From: Paracoccaceae bacterium
GTDB taxonomy: Bacteria; Pseudomonadota; Alphaproteobacteria; Rhodobacterales; Rhodobacteraceae
Length of the DNA stretch: 34,599 nucleotides
Direction: 5' to 3'
Assembly (NCBI GenBank): GCA_011389685.1
Contig: JAABTV010000007.1
Coordinates: forward strand, 1 to 34,599
Shown: positions 1 through 7,930 of the stretch, one piece after another
Numbering within the stretch: the stretch's first letter is position 1
Layout of the letters: the number at the start of each line of letters is the position of its first letter
Notes under the pieces: model-generated
The model's input: the letters and a program-made list of their open reading frames with translations, nothing else
Told to the model about the DNA's origin: nothing
The model's database searches: none
Translations under genes and position numbers: made by a program

Positions 1-327
1 TTTGGGCAGCACATCGACCACCATGGGCACGGACGAGGGCAGTTCGACCGAAACCGTTCCGTCGCCACGATCGACGAATCCGATCTGGCCCAGCGTGATC
101 GCGACCGTGCCTTCCTCTTCGGGCAAGGGCATGGTCATGCGCATGTCGCTCACCGTCAGGGTGTCACCGACCCGCGCCTCATCACCCGTGATCTCGTAAC
201 CAAATGTTTCGAAATAGGTTTTCCAGTCGTTCCAAATTTGATCGGCGGTCACATCGGCCAGTGCGGCCGAACCGGACATGAAACCGATGATTGCGGTCGT
301 GCCGCATAGCATTCTGAAGTTCGACAT
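1..327 (-). CDS. Secreted protein, N-terminal part (DUF2125-like)
   Basis: The reading frame opens with ATG at 327 and runs 109 codons without a stop to the window edge, so the C-terminal part is missing. The first 24 residues form a Sec signal peptide (hydrophobic core, then ...AALADVT), so the protein should be exported to the periplasm or outer membrane. A GAGGA ribosome binding site lies about 8 bases before the start. The mature N-terminus (Asp-Val-Thr-Ala-Asp-Gln-Ile-Trp, then alternating polar/hydrophobic strands) resembles, from memory, the DUF2125 family common in Rhodobacteraceae, whose function is unknown. It is divergent from the SDR gene at 457, with 129 bp between them. That the frame is coding is well supported; the family name is tentative. 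Confidence 0.7.
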   Translation of the reverse strand, partial: MSNFRMLCGTTAIIGFMSGSAALADVTADQIWNDWKTYFETFGYEITGDEARVGDTLTVSDMRMTMPLPEEEGTVAITLGQIGFVDRGDGTVSVELPSSVPMVVDVLPK

Positions 328-456
328 CTGACTGTCCTCTCTTGAAATCTCGTGAGCTAGTTTCGGGCTTCACAGGCCGAGAATCAACCCTCGGTCACGC
401 TGGACCGCGCCCCTTGGGCCGTTTACCACTGGAGCGGAATGAACAGGGAGGCGTGA

Positions 457-1209
457 ATGACCCACTTGACAGGAAAAACCGCACTGATCACCGGCGCGAG
501 CCGTGGCATCGGTGAAGCCGCGGCGCGACTCTTCGCGCAAGAGGGTGCGCAAGTCGTGCTGGCGGCGCGCAGTGAGACCGATACCGCCCGCATCGCCGGC
601 GAGATCGGGGCGAATGCGCGGGCCGTGGCCTGTGACGTGAGCCGGTTTGAGGATCTGCAGGCGGCCGTCGATCTGGCGGAGCGCGAGTTCGGCGGGCTCG
701 ACATCCTGATCGGCAATGCCGGGGTGATCGAACCGATTTCACCGCTCGACAGCTCGGACCCCGAAGGCTGGGGCCATGCGTTGGATATCAACCTCAAGGG
801 CGTCTATCACGGGATGCGCGCGGCGATGCCGGTGATGCAAAAGTCCGGCGGCGGCACGATCATCACCATCAGTTCGGGTGCCGCGCATAGCCCACTCGAA
901 GGCTGGTCGCATTATTGCGCGTCCAAGGCCGGCGCGGCGATGCTGACCCGGTCGGCGCATCTCGAAGGCGCGGAGAAGGGGCTGCGCATCATGGGGCTCT
1001 CGCCCGGCACCGTGGCGACCCAGATGCAACGCGAGATCAAGGCCAGCGGCATCAACCCGGTGAGTGCGATGGAATGGGACGACCACATCCCGCCCGAATG
1101 GCCCGCCAGGTGCCTGATGTGGATGTGCGGCCCCGACGCCGACGATTATCTGGGCGAGGAAATATCCCTGCGCGACCCGGCCATTCGCGCGCGGATCGGC
1201 GTGGCATGA
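457..1209 (+). CDS. SDR family oxidoreductase
   Basis: A 250-residue classical short-chain dehydrogenase/reductase, the normal length. The cofactor motif TGASRGIG is at residues 12-19, the NAG motif at 87-89, the structural Asn at 112, and the catalytic Ser140, Tyr153 and Lys157 are in the usual spacing. Asp60 (CDV) sits where the adenine ring is bound, and Arg38 after the second strand suggests NADP(H) preference. GGGAGG eight bases upstream supports the ATG. The stop overlaps the next start (ATGA at 1206-1209), so this gene and the crotonase are translationally coupled and probably act on the same acyl or hydroxyacyl substrate, which cannot be read from the sequence. Confidence 0.93.
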   Translation: MTHLTGKTALITGASRGIGEAAARLFAQEGAQVVLAARSETDTARIAGEIGANARAVACDVSRFEDLQAAVDLAEREFGGLDILIGNAGVIEPISPLDSSDPEGWGHALDINLKGVYHGMRAAMPVMQKSGGGTIITISSGAAHSPLEGWSHYCASKAGAAMLTRSAHLEGAEKGLRIMGLSPGTVATQMQREIKASGINPVSAMEWDDHIPPEWPARCLMWMCGPDADDYLGEEISLRDPAIRARIGVA

Positions 1210-1817
1210 TCGAGATGGCGCAAGAGGGCGGGTTGTGGATCGTCACGCTCGACCGGCCCGACAAGGCCAATTCGCTCACCGAAGCGATGCTCGAAGAACT
1301 GGCCGAGATCGCCGAGGCGGCGCAGGCGGCGCGCGCATTGATCCTGACCGGGCGGGGGCGCGTGTTCTCGGCCGGGGCCGATCTCGACGCGGCCAAGGCG
1401 GGGCTGGCCACCAGCCCGCTCTGGGAGCGGCTGTCGGGCGCCATCGCGGCGCTGCCGGGGCTCTCGATCGCCGCGCTCAACGGCACGCTGGCCGGCGGCG
1501 CGATGGGCATGGCGCTGGCCTGCGACCTGCGGCTCGCGGTGCCGGAAGCCAGGTTCTTCTACCCGGTGATGAAGCTCGGCTTCCTGCCGCAACCCTCCGA
1601 CCCCGCCCGCATGGCCGCGCTGATCGGTCCGGCGCGGGCCAGGCTGATCCTGATGGGCGGGCAGAAGATCGAGGCCGACGAGGCGCTGCGCATGGGCCTG
1701 GTCGACCGGATCGTGGAGGGTGACGCCCTGATGGACGAGGCCCGCAGCATCGCCGCCGACACCATCGCCCAAGACCCCGCCATCGCCCATCGCATCAAGG
1801 CCCTGATCCCGCGCTGA
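1206..1817 (+). CDS. Crotonase-fold protein lacking both catalytic glutamates
   Basis: A 203-residue enoyl-CoA hydratase/isomerase superfamily member, about 50 residues shorter than usual at the C-terminus. The CoA/oxyanion-hole segments are present: FSAGADL at 54-60 and LAGGAMG at 95-101. In a true hydratase the two acid/base glutamates lie in GGCEL and PEINLG (as in the gene at 11225). Here the matching positions are Gly101 and Val121 (YPVMKLG). The protein is therefore unlikely to hydrate enoyl-CoA; isomerase, thioesterase-like or purely structural roles are possible. The start is the ATG that overlaps the SDR stop; longer upstream reading would run inside the SDR gene. The family call is firm, the activity unknown. 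Confidence 0.88.
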   Translation: MIEMAQEGGLWIVTLDRPDKANSLTEAMLEELAEIAEAAQAARALILTGRGRVFSAGADLDAAKAGLATSPLWERLSGAIAALPGLSIAALNGTLAGGAMGMALACDLRLAVPEARFFYPVMKLGFLPQPSDPARMAALIGPARARLILMGGQKIEADEALRMGLVDRIVEGDALMDEARSIAADTIAQDPAIAHRIKALIPR

Positions 1818-1830
1818 GCTCTTTCATCCC

Positions 1831-1893
1831 CCTTCATCTTGCGGGAAAATACTCTGGGGGTGAATGGCGAAGCCAGAGGGGGCAACGCCCCCT
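1831..1893. repeat. Intergenic palindromic element / bidirectional terminator
   Basis: Between the convergent crotonase and HNH genes. AGGGGGC (1877-1883) pairs with GCCCCCT (1887-1893) around an AAC loop, and a second inverted pair CTCTGG (1852-1857) / CCAGAG (1873-1878) overlaps it by two bases, so the two hairpins exclude each other. The sequence around 1841-1860 (TTGCGGGAAAATACTC) reminds me of an element recurring downstream of genes in other Rhodobacteraceae; that is memory and not verified here. Likely terminates transcription from one or both sides. Confidence 0.45.
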
Positions 1894-1900
1894 TGCCCGC

Positions 1901-2206
1901 TCAACGACCGCGCACCCGGCGCTTTCCGGGTGTCTTCGATCTGAACCCGGGCGGGCGTTTTTGCACCCATGTGATAAAGGCCGCCAGCCGGGGATGCGCG
2001 CGCAGCGCTGCGATGCTGCAATAGTCGCGCGCCAGGTCGGTTTCCGACAGGGTGGCGTGGATTTCATTGTGGCAGATCTGGTGCAACAGCACCGTCTCGC
2101 CGCCCTTGCCCCCACGCAGGCGCGGGACGAGGTGGTGACGGCTTTGCGGCACATCGGCGGGGATGGGCCGCTGGCAGAGCGGGCAGATCGGATCGGTTTC
2201 GGACAT
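1901..2206 (-). CDS. Small HNH endonuclease-like protein
   Basis: A 101-residue protein with a zinc-knuckle HNH layout: Cys8-x2-Cys11, then SRHHLVP with His24-His25, then CHNEIH with Cys45, His46, Asn47 and His50. This is the beta-beta-alpha-metal fold with two metal-binding cysteine pairs, typical of HNH nucleases. The C-terminus is very basic, as expected for nucleic-acid contact. The start at 2206 was preferred to longer upstream readings because the homologous-looking segment begins there and AGAGG lies five bases upstream. It stands alone, without a methylase or phage genes nearby, so a restriction or homing role is not indicated. The fold is fairly sure; the substrate is unknown. Confidence 0.75.
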   Translation of the reverse strand: MSETDPICPLCQRPIPADVPQSRHHLVPRLRGGKGGETVLLHQICHNEIHATLSETDLARDYCSIAALRAHPRLAAFITWVQKRPPGFRSKTPGKRRVRGR

Positions 2207-2339
2207 CGGGCCTCTTGCGCAGGGCAGGTCGATCGGCAATGGATGCACGAGTTTACGGATGAGGGGCGCGAATGGAAAGCCAGCCGGAAATCGTGCAGCG
2301 GGCGCTGCGTCCCGGGCTGTGCGGGCCGGGCACCGCCGC

Positions 2340-3497
2340 ATGAGCCGCGCGCTGGTCATCGGGGCCGGGCCCGCGGGGCTGATGGCGGCCGAGGTGCTGG
2401 CGCGGGCGGGGCTGTCGGTGACGGTCGCCGAGGCGAAACCCTCGGTCGGGCGCAAGTTCCTGATGGCCGGCAAGTCGGGGCTGAACCTGACCCGGGACGC
2501 GCCGTTCGAGACATTCCTGGCCGCCTATGGTGCGCGGGCGCAGGCGCTGCGCCCGATGCTGGAGGCGTTCGGGCCGGGCGAGGTGCAGGCCTGGGCCGAA
2601 GGTCTGGGTCAGGCGGTGTTCACCGGCTCGTCGGGGCGGGTCTTTCCGCGCGCGATGAAGGCGTCGCCGCTCATGCGCGCATGGCTGGGGCGGCTCGACG
2701 GGCTGGGGGTCGCGATCCGCACGCGCTGGCGCTGGGTCGGGGAGGCGGCGTTCGACACGCAAGAGGGGCGGCAGGTTCTGGCGCCCGATGTCACCGTGCT
2801 GGCCTGTGGCGGGGCAAGCTGGGCACGGTTGGGCGCGGACGGGGCCTGGAGCGCGCAGTTTCCCGGCCCGGATATTGCCCCCTTCCGACCCGCGAACATG
2901 GGGTTCAAGGTCGATTGGTCGGCGCATATGACGCGGCATTTCGGCCAGCCGGTCAAGAACGTGATCCTGCGGGCCGGGCCGGTGCGGATGCCCGGCGAGT
3001 TCGTGGTCTCGGCGCGCGGGATCGAGGGCGGCGGGGTCTATGCCGTCTCCGGCGCGATGCGCGACGGGGCGGCGCTGGTGCTCGACCTTCTGCCCGATCT
3101 CACCGAGGTTGACATCCGCGCCCGGCTGACGGCGCGGCGACCGAAGGAGAGCCTCGCCAATACCCTGCGCAAGCGGCTCAAACTCGATCCGGTGAAACAG
3201 GCGCTTGTGATGGAGTTCGCCCGCCCCCTGCCCGATGACCTTGCGCCGCTCTTGAAGGCGCTGCCGGTGCGCCACGGCGGCCCGCGCCCGATGGACGAGG
3301 CGATCTCGACCGCCGGCGGGCTGCGCTTCGAGGCGCTGGACGCGGGCTTGATGCTGCGCGACCGGCCGGGATGGTTCGCGGCGGGCGAGATGCTCGACTG
3401 GGAGGCGCCGACGGGGGGCTATCTGTTGACCGGATGCCTGGCCACCGGGCGTTGGGCGGGGGAACATGCGGCGGCCTGGGCGGTGGGCCGGAATTGA
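2340..3497 (+). CDS. TIGR03862/HI0933-type FAD-binding flavoprotein
   Basis: 385 residues. The N-terminal Rossmann motif GAGPAG (residues 8-13) with an acidic residue at 31 binds FAD. It is followed by VGRKFLMAGKSGLNLT (37-52), the signature of HI0933-like flavoproteins. The C-terminal part has the second FAD segment around AAGEMLDWEAPTGGYLLTG. These proteins resemble BaiN/YhiN-type NAD(P)H-dependent oxidoreductases, but this subfamily (TIGR03862, named from memory) has no established substrate. The ATG at 2340 was chosen because the Rossmann fold starts five residues later; the ribosome binding site is poor. No clear operon partner is seen, although the next small gene follows after 76 bp. 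Confidence 0.88.
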   Translation: MSRALVIGAGPAGLMAAEVLARAGLSVTVAEAKPSVGRKFLMAGKSGLNLTRDAPFETFLAAYGARAQALRPMLEAFGPGEVQAWAEGLGQAVFTGSSGRVFPRAMKASPLMRAWLGRLDGLGVAIRTRWRWVGEAAFDTQEGRQVLAPDVTVLACGGASWARLGADGAWSAQFPGPDIAPFRPANMGFKVDWSAHMTRHFGQPVKNVILRAGPVRMPGEFVVSARGIEGGGVYAVSGAMRDGAALVLDLLPDLTEVDIRARLTARRPKESLANTLRKRLKLDPVKQALVMEFARPLPDDLAPLLKALPVRHGGPRPMDEAISTAGGLRFEALDAGLMLRDRPGWFAAGEMLDWEAPTGGYLLTGCLATGRWAGEHAAAWAVGRN

Positions 3498-3573
3498 CAA
3501 TGGTCAATGTGCATCCGCCGGTGACGTGGCACATCGGGCCAAACGCCGGTGCAGGCGCGCGAAAGGGGTTGAG

Positions 3574-3879
3574 ATGGGGTTGTTCTTTCTGGGGTTCTTC
3601 TGGTTCGCGGGGATGGCCGTGGCCACCGCGCTGCCGGTCCTGATGGGCGCGCGCCATGGTGTGGCGCTGGCCTTCGGGATCGCGATCCTGTGCCTCGTGG
3701 CCCTGCAGGGGCTGCACAGTGCGGCGGGGGTGGCCTGTGACCGGGGCAATTGCGGCGATCTCGGGGCGCTGATGGATCATATCCGCCTGGTGCTGGCCGG
3801 GCTGACCGGGCTGGGCTTCGTGGCGGGTCTGGGGTCCGCGTGGGTGATCCGTCGCCGCGAAGACACCTGTCGCGGGTAG
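3574..3879 (+). CDS. Small integral membrane protein
   Basis: 101 residues with three predicted membrane helices (about 3-24, 29-47 and 70-92) and a short loop between helices 2 and 3 containing two cysteines (VACDRGNCGD, Cys55 and Cys60) that could form a disulphide. It ends in a basic, cytoplasmic-looking tail (IRRREDTCRG). GAAAGGGG lies just upstream of the ATG. I do not recognise the family. It follows the flavoprotein in the same direction and may be cotranscribed. Coding status is supported by helix pattern and ribosome binding site only. Confidence 0.65.
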   Translation: MGLFFLGFFWFAGMAVATALPVLMGARHGVALAFGIAILCLVALQGLHSAAGVACDRGNCGDLGALMDHIRLVLAGLTGLGFVAGLGSAWVIRRREDTCRG

Positions 3880-3934
3880 GGCGCTTCGCGTTTGATCCGC
3901 GGTTTTTCCGTTTGAAAGCAACAGTTTACCTGTG

Positions 3935-4966
3935 TCAGCTCTCTTTCGGAACGCCGTAATACCCGCGATACCACTCCACGAACCGGGCCACGCCCTCGTG
4001 CAAATCCGTGCGCGGCAACTCACCGACAAGCGCCCGCAACAGCGTTGCATCGGCCCATGTCGCGGGCACGTCACCGGGCTGGATCGGCAACAGGTGCCGC
4101 TCTGCCCGCCGCCCCGTCGCCGCCTCGATCGCGCCGATGAAATCGCCCAGCCGCACCGGCGCGCCATGGCCGATATTGACCACCCGCCACGGCGCCACCG
4201 GTGACAGGCTGTCGCCGGGCACAACCGCACCCTCGCCCGGGATCACGTCGATCAGCCGCCGCACCCCTTCGATCAGGTCATCGACATAGGTGAAATCGCG
4301 GCTCATCTCGCCATGGTTGTAGACGTCGATCGGCGCGCCCTCGAGGATCGCGCGGGTGAACTTGAACAGTGCCATGTCCGGCCGACCCCAGGGGCCATAG
4401 ACGGTGAAGAACCGGAACATCGTGATCGGCAACCCATAGAGATGGGCATAGGAATGCGCCATCGCTTCGCCGGCCTTCTTGGTCGCGGCGTAGAATGACA
4501 TCGGCCAGTCCGCCTTGTCGGTCTCGCCATAGGGCATCGCGGCATTGGCGCCATAGACCGACGAGGTCGAGGCCATGAGCATGTGGCGCGGCGGATGCGC
4601 CCGCGCCGCCTCCAGCAACTCGAACAGACCGACCAGGTTGGCCTCGACATAGCTGCGCGGCGCCTCGATCGAATGACGCACACCGGCCTGAGCGGCCAGG
4701 TGCACCACCAGGTCGGGCCTCTCCCGCGCCATCAGGTCGTGCAGAATCCCCGGCGTTTCGATCGCCGCCTCGACCGGCCGGAATCGCGCCTCCCGCGCCA
4801 GCCTTTCATGCCGCGCCTGCTTGAGCGTCACCTCATAGTAATCACTCATCGCGTCGAGCCCGATCACCTCGAACCCGTCCGCCAGCAGGCTCGCACAGCA
4901 ATGATAGCCGATGAACCCGGCCGACCCGGTGACCAGCGCCCGCCGCATTGCACCGCTACCGGGCAT
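3935..4966 (-). CDS. UDP-glucuronate 4-epimerase-like NAD-dependent epimerase
   Basis: 343 residues, extended SDR. TGSAGFIG (13-20) binds NAD; AAQAGVR is at 91-97; the active site is Ser134/Ser135 in STSSVYG with Tyr159 and Lys163 (YAATK). The stretch FFTVYGPWGRPDMALF and RDFTYVDD (223-230) are the sugar-nucleotide-binding signatures typical of UDP-GlcA 4-epimerases (LpsL/Gae-type), which make UDP-galacturonate for polysaccharides. The first ATG (4966) abuts the stop of the yjbF-like gene; an internal ATG at 4948 just before the Rossmann strand is an alternative. Its place at the end of a yjbH-yjbF operon suggests it supplies uronic acid precursor for the exported polymer (inference). Confidence 0.88.
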   Translation of the reverse strand: MPGSGAMRRALVTGSAGFIGYHCCASLLADGFEVIGLDAMSDYYEVTLKQARHERLAREARFRPVEAAIETPGILHDLMARERPDLVVHLAAQAGVRHSIEAPRSYVEANLVGLFELLEAARAHPPRHMLMASTSSVYGANAAMPYGETDKADWPMSFYAATKKAGEAMAHSYAHLYGLPITMFRFFTVYGPWGRPDMALFKFTRAILEGAPIDVYNHGEMSRDFTYVDDLIEGVRRLIDVIPGEGAVVPGDSLSPVAPWRVVNIGHGAPVRLGDFIGAIEAATGRRAERHLLPIQPGDVPATWADATLLRALVGELPRTDLHEGVARFVEWYRGYYGVPKES

Positions 4967-5650
4967 TCACTTGCGCAGGGCCTGGATGAAGATATGTCCG
5001 CTTTCCGGGCTCAGCCACTGGCGCGATTGCACCACGTCGCCATGCCGGTCGACCATGTAGGTATTGACGAAACGGCGCGAACCGGTGTCACAGCTTTCGG
5101 TCATCTCGACCGCCCGGGCCTCGAAGCGCACACTCTTGACCACGGTCTCGCCGCCGCGCGTCACGCGGCACTCCGCGCGCATCTCGACGGTATGGTTCTC
5201 ACCGTCGAGATAGCGATGCACGCGCTGCGCCTGCCCCGCCTCGCGCGCGGTGACAAGGGCCGCCACCGCCCCGGTCTGCGATGACATCAGGTCATTGCCC
5301 AGCCCCCGCGTCGCCGTGACCAGCCCGTCGCGCATGGTCACCGTGCGCCGGTCGGACGAGGCCCATGTGCCATAGGCGCCATTGGTCTCGATCCGGGTCA
5401 GGACGGCGGTGGTGCTGCGCGCCTCGATCACCGCAATGCTGAGCGGCAGGTCGCTGCCCTTCAACGCCTGGTCGATTGCCGCCGCGACCTGTTCGGGCGT
5501 GGCGCCACCGCTGCCCGGACCCGAGGATTTCAACATCCCCGAGGACAGCGTCCTGAGAAGCTCGACCGGATTGCCCTGCCCGGGCCGGTTGCCACAGGCG
5601 GCAAGGGCCAGGCAGGCCGCGAGGGCAAGGCCGACATGCGAAAGCTTCAT
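4967..5650 (-). CDS. YjbF/GfcB-family lipoprotein
   Basis: 227 residues from the ATG at 5650, which overlaps the stop of the upstream yjbH-like gene (ATGA), a sign of coupling. The N-terminus is a lipoprotein signal: hydrophobic stretch, lipobox LAAC, Cys19 as the lipidation site, then a low-complexity GNRPGQG linker. The rest is a beta-rich domain matching the YjbF/GfcB pattern (TRIETNGAYGTW, SVRFEARAVEMTESC, NTYMVDRHGDVVQSRQW) of group-4-capsule/yjbEFGH exopolysaccharide loci. It is expected in the outer membrane, working with the YjbH-like beta-barrel. A six-codon-longer start (5668) would spoil the signal peptide. Family assignment is good; molecular role is not known for the family. Confidence 0.82.
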   Translation of the reverse strand: MKLSHVGLALAACLALAACGNRPGQGNPVELLRTLSSGMLKSSGPGSGGATPEQVAAAIDQALKGSDLPLSIAVIEARSTTAVLTRIETNGAYGTWASSDRRTVTMRDGLVTATRGLGNDLMSSQTGAVAALVTAREAGQAQRVHRYLDGENHTVEMRAECRVTRGGETVVKSVRFEARAVEMTESCDTGSRRFVNTYMVDRHGDVVQSRQWLSPESGHIFIQALRK

Positions 5651-7788
5651 CTCCAGAATTTCCCCCATGTCTTCGCCATCTGCGGTCGGTGGCTGTCGCG
5701 CACCGCCTCGTAAAGCCGCCCGTCCACTTCGACGCGCGCGCCGCCGTCGCGGGTCAGCGACTGGATCACGAGGTCATTCTTGCGCCGCGTCGCCGATCCG
5801 ATCGCCCAGCTCATCGGGACCGTGATGCGGATGCCCTTGTCGAACGACCCCTCGCCGAAGGCGGCGGCCGATACGTTGGTCTTGGTCACATAGGCCCCGA
5901 CGCGCCAGCCATTGTCGAATTCCCGGTCCAGCGCCACGGTGGCGCCCCAGTCACCGGCAAGGTAACGCCCCATGTCGAGCTGCCCGTGAAAGCCGTTGCC
6001 GAAATCGTAATAGGCCGACAGGTGGCCGGTCGCGATATCGTAATTGCGCAGGCCGAAGCCCTGGTTGAAATCGCGCTGCGCGACATAGTTGACCTCGGCC
6101 CCCAGCGCGAGACGGCTGCCCACAGGTTTCCACAGCACCTCGCCCGAGATACCGGCATACATCGGTTCGAGATAGCCAAGGGTCACGCGACCATACCAGT
6201 CCTCGCCCAGCCGACCGTATTTCGCCACGGTCAGGTGATCGAGCCGCGGGTCGTTGCCCATCGCATAGAACCGCGCGTTCGAGCGCACCTTGGGAAGCGT
6301 GCCCGGCCCGGCACCGGTCCGCCCGCTTGGCGGCGCGTCGAGATTGCCCGCTGCCTTGACCGACACCGCCCCCGACAGAACCCAGCCCGGCGCGATGCGA
6401 TAATCACCCGACAGGCGCAGCCCCGCATCCGCCTTGACCGGCGAGTCGGGATCGAAAACGCCCAGCTTCACATAGGGCGCAAGGTTCCATTCCAGCTTCG
6501 GATAGATGCCGGGCACGACCTCCGTTCCGGCCAATGCCCCGGCATCGCCGCCAAAACGCACACGGTCGAGCATCGCCGCGGCGGGCGCGTTCTCGAGCGC
6601 CTCGACATCGCTGCGCCGCATCGTGACCGACCCGGCCGGCATGCCCTGGTAACTCTGGCCGATGGTGAAATGCTCGACCGGGTCGGGCATCACCCGGCTC
6701 AGAACCCGGGCCGCGCGCCCCATGGCCTGGGCTTCGATGTCCCAGCGGATGTTGCGCACCAGGATCCGCACGCGATCGGCCTCGACCCGCATCCCCTCAA
6801 GGATCAGCCCCTCACGAGCCAGGCCTTGCGCAACCTCGTCGCGCAGCGTGTCCCTTGCCCCGGGGGTTGCAGCCCAGCCCAGATCACGGGCCGAGAATTG
6901 CGGGCGCACCTCAACCGGCAGGGGCGCCGTGTCGGACCCGCCCGGAACCGGCGATGTCCTGGGGTTGAGCGCGACGCTCACCCGCACGCCCACCTCCGAG
7001 CCATACATGTAATAGGCCCCGAGATTGACCGCATCGCTGAGCTGATAACCGACGCCGAAATTCCACGGGCTCTTGCGCCGAAACAGGTTCGACCCCGGGT
7101 CCTGCCCGGCGCCGCGCTCTTCGAGATAGGCATCGGTCGAATATTCGGCGGTAAAGCTCAGCTGCTCGCTCGCCTGGTAGCTGAGCCCGGCAAAACCCGA
7201 CATCGGACCCCGAAACCAGCGGTCGGTATTGGGAATCCCGCCCGATCCGATCAGGCCCGTGGGCCGGGTGCCGTTGCTGCCGAAACTGTCGAAACTACCC
7301 AGCCGGCCCCAGCCGACCCCGCCGGTCACACGCAGCCGCGATCCGATTTCCTTGGTGGCGACCACGTATTCGCCGCCATAAAGCCCGGTGCCCATGAAAT
7401 CGCGCAGCCCGACCGCCACCGCCGGCCGGTAATCGCCCTCAGTCAGGATCTGATAGCGCAGATCGAAACTGCGGTCGTAATAGCTCGAATTGGGATAGGC
7501 CCCCGCCCCGCCGCGCCCGGGCCGGTATTCGCGCAGCGAGGCATAGCGAAACGACCCGGTAAGCCGCGGCGTCACCTGGAACGTGAGCGTCGTCTTGGTG
7601 GTGCCGCCGAAATGCGACACCGTGGCGGACAATTCGCCATCCTCGGACATCTCGGCGCTGGGCATGTCGATCAGCCCGCCGGGCGTGCCATACATGTTCT
7701 TCGATTTGGTGGTCAGGTTGTCGCCATGCACCGCCATCGGCGCCATCGCCACCAGCCCGACCAGAACCACCGGTTTCGAAACCCGCAT
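5647..7788 (-). CDS. YjbH-family outer membrane beta-barrel protein
   Basis: 713 residues from the ATG at 7788, where a Sec signal peptide begins (MRVSKP... hydrophobic ...AVHGDN); an upstream GGAG lies ten bases before. The mature protein opens with YGTPGGLIDMPSA, the hallmark of YjbH/GfcD-like exopolysaccharide export proteins, and continues as alternating amphipathic strands with many aromatic girdle residues, ending in a basic FWR. The central part (about residues 320-400) is a mixed soluble domain. It is presumed to form the outer-membrane exit for a polysaccharide, with the YjbF-like lipoprotein. YjbE and YjbG homologues are not next to it. Longer starts lie in sequence with no coding character. 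Confidence 0.85.
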   Translation of the reverse strand: MRVSKPVVLVGLVAMAPMAVHGDNLTTKSKNMYGTPGGLIDMPSAEMSEDGELSATVSHFGGTTKTTLTFQVTPRLTGSFRYASLREYRPGRGGAGAYPNSSYYDRSFDLRYQILTEGDYRPAVAVGLRDFMGTGLYGGEYVVATKEIGSRLRVTGGVGWGRLGSFDSFGSNGTRPTGLIGSGGIPNTDRWFRGPMSGFAGLSYQASEQLSFTAEYSTDAYLEERGAGQDPGSNLFRRKSPWNFGVGYQLSDAVNLGAYYMYGSEVGVRVSVALNPRTSPVPGGSDTAPLPVEVRPQFSARDLGWAATPGARDTLRDEVAQGLAREGLILEGMRVEADRVRILVRNIRWDIEAQAMGRAARVLSRVMPDPVEHFTIGQSYQGMPAGSVTMRRSDVEALENAPAAAMLDRVRFGGDAGALAGTEVVPGIYPKLEWNLAPYVKLGVFDPDSPVKADAGLRLSGDYRIAPGWVLSGAVSVKAAGNLDAPPSGRTGAGPGTLPKVRSNARFYAMGNDPRLDHLTVAKYGRLGEDWYGRVTLGYLEPMYAGISGEVLWKPVGSRLALGAEVNYVAQRDFNQGFGLRNYDIATGHLSAYYDFGNGFHGQLDMGRYLAGDWGATVALDREFDNGWRVGAYVTKTNVSAAAFGEGSFDKGIRITVPMSWAIGSATRRKNDLVIQSLTRDGGARVEVDGRLYEAVRDSHRPQMAKTWGKFWR

Positions 7789-7930
7789 TATCCCGACACT
7801 CCAAATCGTTTCGCCCAGTCTATGCAATAGCGCGCCGGGAAAAAACAGCCCTTTTGACAATCCGGCGCGCATCCGCGCGATCTGTCACAATTCTGCAAGC
7901 GCCAATCCGCACCGTCCCGCCATCACGCCC

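Noticed and set aside
7837..7876. Inverted pair GCGCGCCGG / CCGGCGCGC upstream of the yjbH-like gene as an operator
   Set aside because: Arms are pure GC in a GC-rich region with over 20 bases between them and no good promoter hexamers beside them; chance pairing is likely.
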